Positions 1-10,800 of a stretch of 64,000 bases of DNA are shown here, in pieces. Origin of the DNA: Adineta ricciae (lineage: Eukaryota > Rotifera > Eurotatoria > Adinetida > Adinetidae); NCBI GenBank assembly GCA_905250025.1, contig CAJNOJ010000054.1:372001-436000 (forward strand). Direction: 5' to 3'. Under the pieces are notes generated by a model. That model did no database searches. It saw only the letters and a list, made by a program, of their open reading frames with translations, and had not been told where the DNA came from. Positions within the stretch are counted from its first letter, which is position 1. Every line of letters begins with the position of its first letter. A program made the translations under genes and the position numbers.

Positions 1-179
1 GTGCAAAACGTACGAGTTTTTTTCTCACAGGCTCGTGATACCTACTTCCCCGGCTGAATCTGCAGCATTCATTTGCTCATTTGAATTCTTTGAGCTGTTT
101 ATAGGCAAAAATTCCCGCAGACGATCACCTTCGTTCTAATTTTTCAAACACTTGTCGTTCTTTCGCATTCACCCATCCC

Positions 180-520
180 ATGGATTCCTTGAGTTCCATG
201 GATTCCTTGAGCTCCTTAGATTCTTTGGATTCCTTGAGCTCCTTAGATTCTTTGGATTCCTTGAGTTCCATGGATTCCTTGAGCTCCTTGAGTTCCATAG
301 ATTCCTTGAGTTCCATGGATTCCTTGGGTTCCTTGAGTTCCATAGATTCCTTGAGTTCTATGGATTCCTTGAGTTCCATGGATTCCTTGAGTTCCATGGA
401 TTCCTTGAGCTCCTTAGATTCTTTGGATTCCTTGAGTTCCATGGATTCCTTGAGCTTCTTTAATTCCTTGAGTTCCTTGGGTCCCATGGATTTCTTGACT
501 TCCTTGGATTCTTTGGGATG
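180..520. repeat. 9/18-bp tandem minisatellite
   Basis: The stretch is built from variants of an 18-bp unit, TTGAGTTCCATGGATTCC, itself two related 9-mers, with interspersed 9-bp variants carrying TTAGATTCT or TTGGATTCC. Because the period is a multiple of three, several frames stay open on both strands, giving Ser/Leu/Asp-rich, Phe/Leu-rich or Lys/Glu-rich strings. No start context, splice signal or recognisable domain supports coding. I read it as a non-coding minisatellite, though an expressed low-complexity peptide cannot be excluded. Confidence 0.85.
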
Positions 521-1205
521 ATAATGCTATGTGTTTGCTGTTATTACATATATTTGTTATATGAAGTAGGATTCATGAATTCCTCATGAGTTAGTAATTC
601 ACGGAATTCGGACAGGTCTCATGACGTCATATATATGTATGATCAGAACGAAAGCAGATATGTATATGTAGTGACGTCATTATATAACAGTTCTTTCAGA
701 CAAGAGAACAATGACTAATATCTTTCTTTATCCGTCCTTTCTCGATTCGACGTTCATTTTCTCTCTTCGGTCACTTTCATTCAACGGGCAGAAAGAACGA
801 ATGAAAACATGGACTGACGTTCTCTCTCTTGTATCTATCTATCCTGTTCGTGTTCAGTCTATTCTAGACAATGGATAGTCATCCATATAAATATACATCG
901 ATTTTCTTCACGTTCATTCGTATCAACAGCAATCGAGGCCTCGTTCAACAACGCAAACAAGCAATCCTGTCAAATTACACGTATGTCCTCACTTTTGATA
1001 CCGAGTAATATGTCAAACATGATTGTGTCCGTGAAGGCCTTCGATACACATACATATGTCCGTATGTATGTGTATTGCCTTTCTTGGATGGGTGTGTCCC
1101 CGCGATGTTTCATCATTACTATCTCTATACAGAGTTCTACTCTGTACGCGCGCGCGCGGGTTAATCATTACTTTTTATTTCAAACAAAAAAGGTACAGTA
1201 ATCTT
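521..1205. other. 3' flank of ART-TPR copy 1, no gene seen
   Basis: This stretch lies between the minisatellite and the stop codon of the first ART-TPR gene. Short plus-strand reading frames around 983-1280 recur beside the other copies, but only because the flank was duplicated with the gene. An alternating CG run sits near 1147-1157 and varies in length between copies. I see no RNA gene or independent coding signal. Confidence 0.6.
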
Positions 1206-3398
1206 TTATTTCTTCATTGCTCTTTTACAATTTTCGATACTTTCTTTTACAGACTTTATATGAGGGTGATTCGCCGGTAATGCACGTTGCCAAATGTCCA
1301 GAGCGCGTTCGTAATAAGTAAGTGCTTTCGAATAGTCCTTAGTGTTGTAGTACACCAAACCGATCCAGCTGTACGAAGTAGCTAAATCAGGGTGATTCGC
1401 CGGTAATGCACGTTGACGAATGTCCAGAGCGCGTTCGAAATAGGTAAGTGCTTTCGAATACTCTCCCATGTTGTAATACACCGAACCGATGTTGTTGTAC
1501 GAAGTAGCCAAATTAGGGTGATTCGAAGGAAGAGTTTTTTCTCTAATTTCAAGCGCTTTTTCATAGAATGAAAGTGCTTTCGAATACTCTCCCATGTTCA
1601 TGTACACCAAACCGATGTTGTTGTACGAAGTAGCCAACGAAGGGTGATTCGAAGGAAGAGTTTTTTCTCTAATTCCAAGTGCTTTTTCATAGAATGAAAG
1701 TGCTTTCGAATACTCTCCCATGTTCGTGTACACCGTACCGATGCAGTTGTACGAAGTAGCCAAATCAGGGTGATTCGAAGGAAGAGTTTTTTCTCTAATT
1801 CCAAGTGCTTTTTCATAGAATGAAAGTGCTTTCGAATACTCTGCCATGTTGTAGTACACCGCACCGATGTTGTTGTACGATTGAGCCAAATCAGGGTGAT
1901 TCGAAGGAAGAGCTTTTTTGTCGATTTCAAGTGCTTTTTCATAGTATTCTATAGCCATTTTATAATCACCTTGACCATCTTTTAAGTAGCCAAGGCAATG
2001 ATAATAGTGTGCTCTGTCATTGTTATCAGATGTTTGTTCCAATAACACAGTGTACAGCTCTTCGGCTTTATCCAACTGCCCGAGTTTAAGCAATAATTTA
2101 CCCAAACGTTTCCATCCTGTACTACCTTGAACTTCACTTTCAATACGGTCCGTTAACACACGTAATTCTGGATCGTCATCAGCAGTCAACTGAAGTTGTA
2201 CCTCATGGTAAAGTTTATTCTTGTCACCCATTTGTCGAATAGTACCGACTCGAAACACGCTGTGCATGGAAAACAGGATCTCTGCTTCGTCTTTGAAGTG
2301 GCTAAAATCCCCAATCGATGCGAATGGAGTAGTACCAATATTTGGATCGATGGTGATCACGAATAGAACACCCACCTTGTCGGGATCACCAAGAGCGCTG
2401 TAGGTGAACTCAAGAGATTTCTCTTGTTTGATACTGGTGGATAAGAAGTTGTTAAAAGATAAAAGACCACCTACAGTTTTGGATAACTGATCAAAATCTG
2501 TCTTGGATAGTCCTTGTCCACGGTAGACTACGAAAGGTTTTCCTCTGTAATTAATGACCTGTTCTTTGTGTAGCTGTTCTATTTGTTTGTGTAAATCATG
2601 GAGGAAAAACCCCATGTTAATAATGACTTCGCCATCCAAAGTGCGAAGTGCTTGATTGAGCATTTTGTAGGTAAAACACTCGCGTGTATACCACCAAATG
2701 GCCTTGTCGGGACAATAGTTACGTTCAAACTCATCGATAACACTTTGCTCTGCGAAGTTGCCTTGAAAACGCCGACGGCAGTAATTGGCCAGGTCTTTGA
2801 TTGCTTGCTTGTCGTGCTCCATTTCGAGGAGAATCTTCTTGAATATTTGCGTGTACATAAAACTGGGCTCCAGCTGATTGAGATTTGCATTGGAACCCTC
2901 ACCTCTTACGGTGACAAAACTCATGGCGATAGAGTCTTGATTATGTTGTTTAACACCCGTGGTCACCGCTTCACAGATTTCTTTGATGTTTGTGTAAACA
3001 CCTTTGACTTTTGACCAGTTCTTTGCCCAGGTTTCATTTCTGGATTTGTCGCCACAGAAGATGTAGATGGCATTCACTTGTGGAATGCCGTGAATCTCGG
3101 AAACCAAGTGTTGACCTAAGGATCCCGATGTGATGACGAAAGCCTTTTCGTCACCGATGCTGTTGAGGAATTGAAGGCAAGCATCTGGTTGAGTGTATAT
3201 ATTGACATCATTGACAACACTTCGTAAGTGCGTCACAGTATTCTGACAGTCTTGGTTCTTTTCATCGATGTTGGCATCCACCCAAACTAAGAGGTAGTTT
3301 TGAACCATGCGTTGTCGCGGTTGATTACCATGTTTCCTTGTCGTGGAACTTGATTTTGATTTTTGTGCGTCCATTCTGTTGAATAAACTGAAATTCAC
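1206..3398 (-). CDS. ADP-ribosyltransferase-TPR protein, copy 1 (intact)
   Basis: Single-exon 730-residue protein. Residues about 30-160 form an alpha/beta region (YLLVWVDANID, then AFVITSG and AIYIFCG strands) resembling a receiver- or Rossmann-like fold. Residues about 180-400 are an ADP-ribosyltransferase of the arginine-specific R-S-ExE class: R293 in VVYRGQG, S320 in FLSTS, and E371-A-E373 in DEAEILF. Residues about 435-728 are kinesin-light-chain-type TPRs ending in six 42-residue units with the pattern EYSKALSFYEKAL then LPSNHP. The likely reaction is transfer of ADP-ribose from NAD to a protein, with the TPRs choosing the partner; this is inferred from family. No signal peptide or membrane segment is seen, so it is probably cytosolic. 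The reading frame is intact and opens at MNFSLFN. It belongs to the family duplicated again at 49-57 kb. Confidence 0.85.
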   Translation of the reverse strand: MNFSLFNRMDAQKSKSSSTTRKHGNQPRQRMVQNYLLVWVDANIDEKNQDCQNTVTHLRSVVNDVNIYTQPDACLQFLNSIGDEKAFVITSGSLGQHLVSEIHGIPQVNAIYIFCGDKSRNETWAKNWSKVKGVYTNIKEICEAVTTGVKQHNQDSIAMSFVTVRGEGSNANLNQLEPSFMYTQIFKKILLEMEHDKQAIKDLANYCRRRFQGNFAEQSVIDEFERNYCPDKAIWWYTRECFTYKMLNQALRTLDGEVIINMGFFLHDLHKQIEQLHKEQVINYRGKPFVVYRGQGLSKTDFDQLSKTVGGLLSFNNFLSTSIKQEKSLEFTYSALGDPDKVGVLFVITIDPNIGTTPFASIGDFSHFKDEAEILFSMHSVFRVGTIRQMGDKNKLYHEVQLQLTADDDPELRVLTDRIESEVQGSTGWKRLGKLLLKLGQLDKAEELYTVLLEQTSDNNDRAHYYHCLGYLKDGQGDYKMAIEYYEKALEIDKKALPSNHPDLAQSYNNIGAVYYNMAEYSKALSFYEKALGIREKTLPSNHPDLATSYNCIGTVYTNMGEYSKALSFYEKALGIREKTLPSNHPSLATSYNNIGLVYMNMGEYSKALSFYEKALEIREKTLPSNHPNLATSYNNIGSVYYNMGEYSKALTYFERALDIRQRALPANHPDLATSYSWIGLVYYNTKDYSKALTYYERALDIWQRALPANHPHIKSVKESIENCKRAMKK

Positions 3399-4877
3399 AG
3401 TATTTTGTTTTGTTGTGAAAATGAAGAAATTCGCTTCTTTTTTTATATAGGCAGCGAATGACGTCGTTCTCTTCTTGAATTTTTTGCGGAGACGAAAAAT
3501 GTTTATATTATTGTTTGAATCTTGAGAGAAATATTTCAGAGTAAAAAAAGCAAGGAAGAAAAAACATCAACACAAAAATCTCTTTAAGATGCTCGAAACA
3601 AGCGAAGCAGGTAAGAAGCCATTGACGAACTTGGTTGTTATTCTTTCCAGCATTTTCTTGTCGTTAGTCTTCAGGCAATATTTATTCAAGGAAGGGGTGA
3701 TTTTTTTCTGAAAGAACCACATTTGAGGTTGAGTAGAAACAAGCTGGTTTTAATTCCACAAGGAATATAATTTAAAACAATGGTTATAGTTTATTTTGAT
3801 CCATCCTTTTAACTATCGTTTATGATCTTAACCCTTAAAAGCCGCGATGTCCCTTCCAAGGGACATTAGATTAATCACAGTAGAACAGAGGAGTTAAGTT
3901 GTATTCATGAAAGCTACTATTTTTCTGAACGAAGACAGTCAAGATGAATGTGTGACGGAGGAAAATCACGCTAAAACACTTTTCGCGAACTTCGACATAG
4001 CTTGGAGTGCGAGTCTATTTTTAAGCAAAATTCGGTGCGCGGATATTTCTATATCTTGGCATATACAATACAGATTTTGAGTAATATCATGAGAAACAAT
4101 CGTAAACTGTAATGTAAAACAACTTTGCACATTTTTACTATTATAATAAGCCATTGTGACGTGGTAAAAAAAGTACCGTTTTTCAGGCATTTTTAGCATA
4201 GTAACCTAGGTACTTGTAAATTTTTTGCTCATTCAATAATCGCAGATACCTCAAAATATCACGAGAGTAAATTTACGGTGGTCCTGAACCATGCTACATG
4301 GCTACCCAAGCGAAAAATTATTAGATCTTACTTCACCCAGACCGTCTGGGTGGAAAACATTTTTAGCACCACCCAGCGATTTTGACCATGATATAAGTTA
4401 AATGTGGACTACAATCTGATTGGTTTAGTACGGCAAGGAGAAGTTTCATACACTTGTGAATGAATGTAGGATGTCAATGTAGCTTATCTCGACCTTATTT
4501 GTTTATTCTGTGCTTAATTGACCGAACTAAACCAAAAGAAGCAATAGAAAACACTTTTTCCTTCTCGAAAATATTCCGCAAAATTGACTTCAAGACTCCA
4601 CCATCTGTTTGAAAGAAATTGAATCGCGTACCCCATGAAAGTACCTCATTTAGAACTGAGTCGTACCCCACGCGCACCTCTTTTTAAGTTTAAGCAGCTG
4701 GTAACCCTATTCGCTGCACTACTCTTTTTCACCAGGCAACGGATCACTCTTTCGAATAATCAGATGTGATGGTTTTAATTATTTTGCACTAATATTCAAT
4801 TGTATTTCGCATGAGCAATCCTTATCCAAATAACAAATTCAATATTTAATAATATTTTTCTTTAGATTATTTCAAAC
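3399..4877. other. Duplicated 5' flank of ART-TPR copy 1, then spacer before the PPR gene
   Basis: Positions 3399-4395 are the upstream flank shared with copies 2 and 4 and probably contain the ART-TPR promoter. Positions 4396-4860 are unique AT-rich spacer. Small frames at 3966-4199 and 4495-4677 show no conserved domain. A pyrimidine-rich AG just before 4866 could be a trans-splice acceptor for the downstream PPR gene. Confidence 0.5.
4334..4352. other. Short hairpin near the edge of the duplicated block
   Basis: CACCCAGAC and GTCTGGGTG form a perfect inverted repeat around a single central C. Equivalent hairpins lie at 52251-52269 and 57947-57965. Their loop-proximal bases differ but the 7-8 bp outer stems are kept. 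A second small inverted repeat, CCATG-CTA-CATGG, lies about 40 bp upstream in all three copies. Function is unknown. Confidence 0.5.
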
Positions 4878-7242
4878 ATGTTTTCCACTATTCAACATCT
4901 ATTGCTCATATGCCGACATATAAACCGATTCTCTTCATCATCATCATCATCGATGAAATTAGGTTTAGCAATGAAACAATTGATTGATTCGAAACAATAT
5001 GAAAAAGTTCTAAAGTTATATGCTGAAAATTGTAAAAGCTGCAATCATTTCAGTATCGATATGACATTAAAAGCATGTATTAAATTAAATGATGATCAAC
5101 ATGTTAAAACTATTGAAAAAAATCTTACAAAAGAATTATTGAATAATCCTTTTGTTCAAACATCGCTTCTTCAGTTTTATAGTAAGTTCGTTCAATATGA
5201 GTTTAAAAAACTTACTCAAAAACAAGATGAAAACGATTTTTCAATTTATTTTCTTCATTGTAGTACAACGTGCTGATATTGATCAAGCATTGAATATATG
5301 TTCTAGAATTGATAAAAAATCAAATTATCTTTATACAGTTCTTTTCAAAGGTGAATATCTTTCATAAATTTTGTTTTCAATATCAGTTTATTTTTCAGGT
5401 TTAATTGCACATAATAAATCAGAGAATGTACTTGATCTATATGATAAAATGACAATTAAACCTGATGATTTTACATTAACTGTAATATTTAATGCATGTA
5501 CTCAACTTGCCAATGAACGTGCCAAGATAATTGGAAACAAACTTTTGAATCAAATATTGAATAAAGATTTAACTAATAATGTTATTCTATTAACTTCAGC
5601 AATAAATATGTTAATGAATTTTGGTGAAGTTAAAGATGCTGAAAGACTTTTTCAGTTAAACAAGAGTAAAGATACAATAATTTATGGTACAATGATGAAA
5701 GGATATAACAACAATGATCAACCATTAAGATCTTTACAACTTTTTCAACAAATGAAAAATGAAAAGATTAAACTTGATGAAATTAAATTTCTTTTACTTA
5801 TTAATGCTTGTTCACAAATTGGAATTTTATCAATATGTCAACAATTGGTTGATCAAATTCCTTCACATTGCTTTAATAATATACAAATAAATACTTCATT
5901 GATTGATATGTGGGTAAGGATTTAACTAATCTTTTCTTTTTGGAAACAATTTGTTTATCTTTCTTTTAGGGAAAAGCTGGTTCAGTTAAAAATGCGCAAC
6001 ACATATTCGAATCAATCAAAAATCCTGATATCATAAGTTATAATACAATGAGTAAATCGATTCTTCGATTTCTATTGTTTATCATTTCTATTTATTTGAA
6101 GTTAATGCATACGGACTTAATTTTATGGGTTTAGAAGCAGTTAGACTATATGAAAGAATACCAAATCATTTACATAGTGAAATTTCATATATTTGTGTAT
6201 TAAATGCATGTTCTCATTCGGGTCTTGTTCATCAAGCTTATCAGATCTTTAATCAAATTCCAAACAAAACAGAAAGAATTATTACAACAATGGTTTGTTT
6301 TTCTAAAGAATGTTTTTTTTTCTTTATTGAATAGAAAATATTTCGTCTTATTTAGGTTGATTGTTTAAGTCGTCTTTTTCTATTTGATGAAGCACAAAAG
6401 TTAATTGATGAATATGAAAAAACCAATCTTCCTTCTGTGTTTATGTACAGTAAATAGATTATTAATACAAAGAATCTCGTTTATTTATGAATTCTGATAT
6501 TAATTCTAGTGACAATATTATCTGGCGTACGTAATCATCGCAATTCTGTTTTATCCGAAAAAATCTATGAAAAGATGAAGGTTTTATTTCCTAATGAAAA
6601 GGACAGAATGATATCTGGTTCTATTCTTCTTGGTAATATATATAACTCATTGGGTGATTCAAACCGAGCAGAAGAGATTCGATCAAATCGAAGAAAGAAC
6701 TTTGGTAACGAACTTAAACCAGGATTATCATGGACTGAAGTAAATGGAGAAATTGTGGTAAATTATTTTCTTTATGAAAAATAAAAAGAAATTTTCTCTC
6801 TTTTTTCAAGGAATTCAAAGCTCATGATCGATCCCATCCTCGATCAAAAGAAATTTATGAAGAACTTAATAAAATCTCCTCTGAATTAATTGCTTATGGA
6901 CATGAATATGATGCAACTTGGATAACTCGTTCATTACGTGAAGATGAAACTGTTGAATCAGTTTTATGTGGTCATAGTGAAAAATTAGCTATTGCGTTGA
7001 ATTTTGTTGCTCGAACAAATCCCGCACTCATTCAAATCACTGAAAATCTTCGAGTTTGTGGTGATTGTCGTAAGTAATTGATGATTTTATATCATTTGGA
7101 ATCATTCATATTTGTTTTAAACTTAGATAACGCAACAAAATTAATAGCAAAAATTCGAAAATGTCAAATCATTGTTCGTGATAGTAATTGTATTCATCAT
7201 TTTCACACAAATGGACAATGCTCTTGTCAAGATCATTTTTAA
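4878..7242 (+). CDS. DYW-type pentatricopeptide-repeat (PPR) protein, candidate C-to-U RNA editing factor
   Basis: Nine exons (4878-5181, 5264-5350, 5399-5913, 5970-6051, 6102-6292, 6356-6449, 6510-6757, 6811-7069, 7127-7242) join with consistent phases into 631 codons. The N-terminus is rich in Ser and Arg with few acids, suggesting mitochondrial import. About ten PPR motifs follow, for example DIISYNTMINAYG and LNACSHSGL. Then come plant-like E/E+ motifs with a PG box (PGLSW, 495-499) and a complete DYW deaminase domain: HSE at 562-564, CGDC with zinc cysteines C590 and C593 followed by H594, a late HH at 617-618, and C625-x-C627. The last three residues are DHF rather than DYW. In land plants this architecture deaminates specific cytidines in organelle RNA, and DYW proteins have been reported in bdelloids. 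The mitochondrial role here is inferred. A polyadenylation signal AATAAA lies at 7262-7267. Confidence 0.9.
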
Positions 7243-7827
7243 GATCTTTTTGTGTTATTTAAATAAAAGTGAAGTATAAATTATATTATGATTAGTTAAT
7301 CCTTATTATTCTATAGATGGTTTAATCACGTCCTAGGTGTTTCGACCCGATGCGAGATAATGTCATATTTTCAACCGATGACCACCGCAAGAATGCGTTG
7401 GATATCGCCAGTATCTCACAAGATCCGACAGCATTTGCTCCAAGGGGGAAACAGCAGACTCCAGGCTTGTTGGAGTCATCTTGGAATTCCTTTAAGTCCT
7501 TTTTGGAGTCCACGAAGTCCGGAATTGTATCTTCACAAAACCTTCTGCACTGATTCAAACACTCAATCTCCCACCGACTCCTCCTCTTAATATAATCCCG
7601 TCTCCACTATATTCTTCTGTAGCCCAGGCTCCCTCTCCAACAGCTCTTCTTCGCTCTCAGCGTTCAGATGGCTTTTGTTATAGCAATTTTCGAAAAAATG
7701 GAATTTTATTCAAGCTGCTATTATACACATATAACATAGAAAATATATATCTATTGAAGATATTTCACAAGACATTAACTCACACGCACACATAACTATA
7801 TGAATATGTACACATACACATAAGAGG
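7243..7827. other. Convergent intergenic region with a GC-richer insert
   Basis: The 3' ends of the PPR gene (plus) and NCAPG (minus) face each other here. About 7322-7670 is less AT-rich than its surroundings and has overlapping open frames on both strands of 67-78 codons. None resembles a family I know. A decayed mobile-element fragment is possible but not shown. About 7680-7827 is AT-rich 3' flank with CA-rich runs. Confidence 0.4.
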
Positions 7828-10800
7828 TTATTTACTAATATGAGGTGTTGATGATTGCGTAGGCGGTAGTTTTTTTCGATTGTTATTAGTATTTAAAGGT
7901 GTAATATCAAGATCTATGCGACGATGTTTACGTTGTTGACGTAGAGAAGGTGTCGAGACGGGATTTTGCTTAGTTGGTTCCTGCTGTCGTCGTGCACTGG
8001 AACGAAGTATCATACGAGATGAATTAGCGTTGCTTTCACGCGGTGGACTCAGTGATTCGGTTGATGTCGCATCGGCACGTGCACGTTTATTAACTGAGGA
8101 AGCGACTGGCGGTAAAGGATTTTCATTTTCAATATCTGATGTGTGATTTTCATCCTCTGATGACGACGATAGTGATGAACACGACGATGAATCGTGTTCG
8201 CCGCTTGGTTGTCGGACTGGAGTGATTGGAAGTTTTGTTGTCTTTTTGTCGTGACGAGCGTTTGATGCTGATAATGGTAATGGAGGACTACGAGGAGGTG
8301 CCGGTGGTGGCATGATCGATGAAGTAGTTGAATTTTGTGATAGAAGCGAATCTTTGGCGACACGTTCTGAAATCAACGAAATGAATAACTAATCGAAAGA
8401 TGCCGATGACACTTACTTTTCTTTCCAAGGCCACGAAAAGCTGTGTCCATCATTGGTGAGCCAGGTGTGACTGCATTGGCGTTCACAATATGCGCAGGTA
8501 CTGCACTCATGACCGTAGCATTCAATTGAGACGAATCCGTCTAAAATCGAACAATTGATACACGAACTTCCAATACATTATGAACGTGAAAACGTACAAG
8601 CGTTGATTCATTCAGCGTTGTGTCGTTACCATCATCGAATCCACGTAATAATTCGATGCGACTGGATAGTTTTTTGATAAATAACTTCAGATTGGACTTT
8701 CGTTTGCTCATGGTTAAATACTACATGAAAACAGGATTATTCTAGAAAATTGAATTTGGAAATTAAGTATACTTTGTTAACTTTCTTCGATTTATGTCGT
8801 AAATTTTTGATAATTGTCCAGTCATCTGTAGTAATATCAATTAAATTCAATGTTGTTGTCAATGAACGAATCAGATCATCATTTGTTGATGATTTCAATT
8901 GAGTAAGAATGGTTCGTGCGACATAGAAATGATATTTCAATCGCGCCTTAACGAAAACAAAATAATCATATATAAGTGACTAAAATGTTCTCTGCTATCC
9001 AATCCAATCCATTACTTCATGTTTCTGTTTTTCGACAATTTCTTTATCTAATGCTTGTTTGTTCACAGACACGATTGACGAATTTAAATGAGCATGGATT
9101 GTCACGTCCAAATCGGTTGTGTTTGGATCGTTTAAATCAACATTTGGTGCGTCATTGTCCGATGCTGGTTTGTCGTGCATCAAGTGATTCAGAACAGCTC
9201 GTTCGCGTATCTGATGTAATTGAAGGAAAAGTTTAATTGCATCAGCAACGAATGTTGGCTCTTGTTTCGTTAGGTCATTATTTAAGAGACCGTCAATCGA
9301 TGGTTGTAAAGCGTTGAACAAATACTTATCCGTTTGCCTAAATCAACAAGAATTTCATGTGAATTCAGGAATGTCGAAGAACATTACCAGAATTTATCAG
9401 CGTAAGTTGGAAAAAATGTGGTGAGAAGCCCTCCAACACGAACATCTGTTGATTGATCGTACCAAGCAACGATCAACTTCGCGAATGCTTCTCCACTATT
9501 GATCTGTCCGACAAAGAACAATTTTATCATATTTGTCAGTGCTGTCAACCGAACATTCAAAATCTATAAGTAAATTTCTTATGCTTTCTTCTTGATATTC
9601 AATTACTCAACTCACTCGACTATCAACCATTTGGGCAACAAGATGAAATCCTTGTTCGATTGCTTGAATCACTGGCCGAGTATTATTCAAATTCTTCATC
9701 ATACTCAATGCATTATGACGAATGAACATATCACCCAAGGCGTTCAAACCTTCAATAACAACGACCGATGCATCATTTTCAATAACCTAGTTAAATCAAA
9801 ACTTTTCAATACAGAATTCCTTTGAAATTTCGTATTTTACCTTATTGATCAATTCAAGATTCTCCATCATTAGTTGTTTATCATACACAGCAAGCAATCC
9901 CAGTACACGTACGGCATGCCGACGAACAGGAATATCAAGTGACATCAGACTTGATACACCCTAAATGAAGAACTAATTCAATATCAAAACTCGAATCAAT
10001 TTCTTACTAAATCTCGTGCGTAAGTGACAAATGACGGTGGTAGAATTTTATTCGGCATAGTCGTTGACAGTAATTCACAGAGAATAGTCAGACGTTTAAC
10101 AAGCATGAAATTTCGATGGTCAGCCTAGAGAAAACCGATAAAGATTGATTGAGGGTTTATCGAAAGGAGTAATTCTTACGATTGAACGATCACCAGCAGA
10201 TGTAATTCCGCTCATATGTGATTGTGTTGAAATAATTGTTTGATCATAACGTGAAAGACGATCTTTAACTTCGTTTAGATCTTTCTCAAGTCGAACGCGT
10301 TCATCGACATTCTGCGATGCGATCTCGTGATCACGAATACGATGCAAAGAATCTTGAAGAGCCGATTGACGTTCACGTAAAGTAATGATCTATTAAGCAC
10401 ATAGACAGATACAGAAAACAAACGAAAGAGACGGTCAAAATGTTTTACCTCATGTTCACTCTTTCGATCAGCTAGAATATGTTCCGTGCATCGATTTTCT
10501 CGTTTTTCTAAATCAGCTAACATCTCGATCGTTTTTCTTTGTCGATGTTCGAATTTCGGCTCGATCTTTTTCATAATATTCATCACCATTTTATACGTTG
10601 TCGGATGAATTTCTTCCATAAAGAACATGTCCCGACATAGTGTTTCAACACGATATCTTCCAGCGAGATCATCGAATTTACAATGAATCATGACATGTAA
10701 AACACAATCAACAACAAAATTGATTTCTGCAGAAACCGAATCACTGGAGGAATCGTCATGATATGAACCAATCAATCTAAACAGAACACGAACGAAATGC

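Larger units (their letters stand above)
797..4395. repeat. Segmental duplication block, copy 1 (ART-TPR gene plus flanks)
   Basis: From about 797 to 4395 the sequence is closely similar to 48704-52310. Parts also match 53160-55510 and 55733-58010. The shared block holds the whole ART-TPR gene, about 400 bp of its 3' flank with a CG-dinucleotide run near 1147-1157, and about 1 kb of its 5' flank. Similarity to the other copies stops near 4395, just after a shared short inverted repeat. Copies 2 and 4 continue together for about 130 bp beyond this point. Confidence 0.85.

Noticed and set aside
125..521. Open frames on both strands in the minisatellite
   Set aside because: Explained by a repeat period divisible by three; no start context, introns or domain.
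983..1280. Small plus-strand frame downstream of copy 1, recurring near 48892 and 53190
   Set aside because: Recurs only because the flank was duplicated, and copy 3 lacks part of it.
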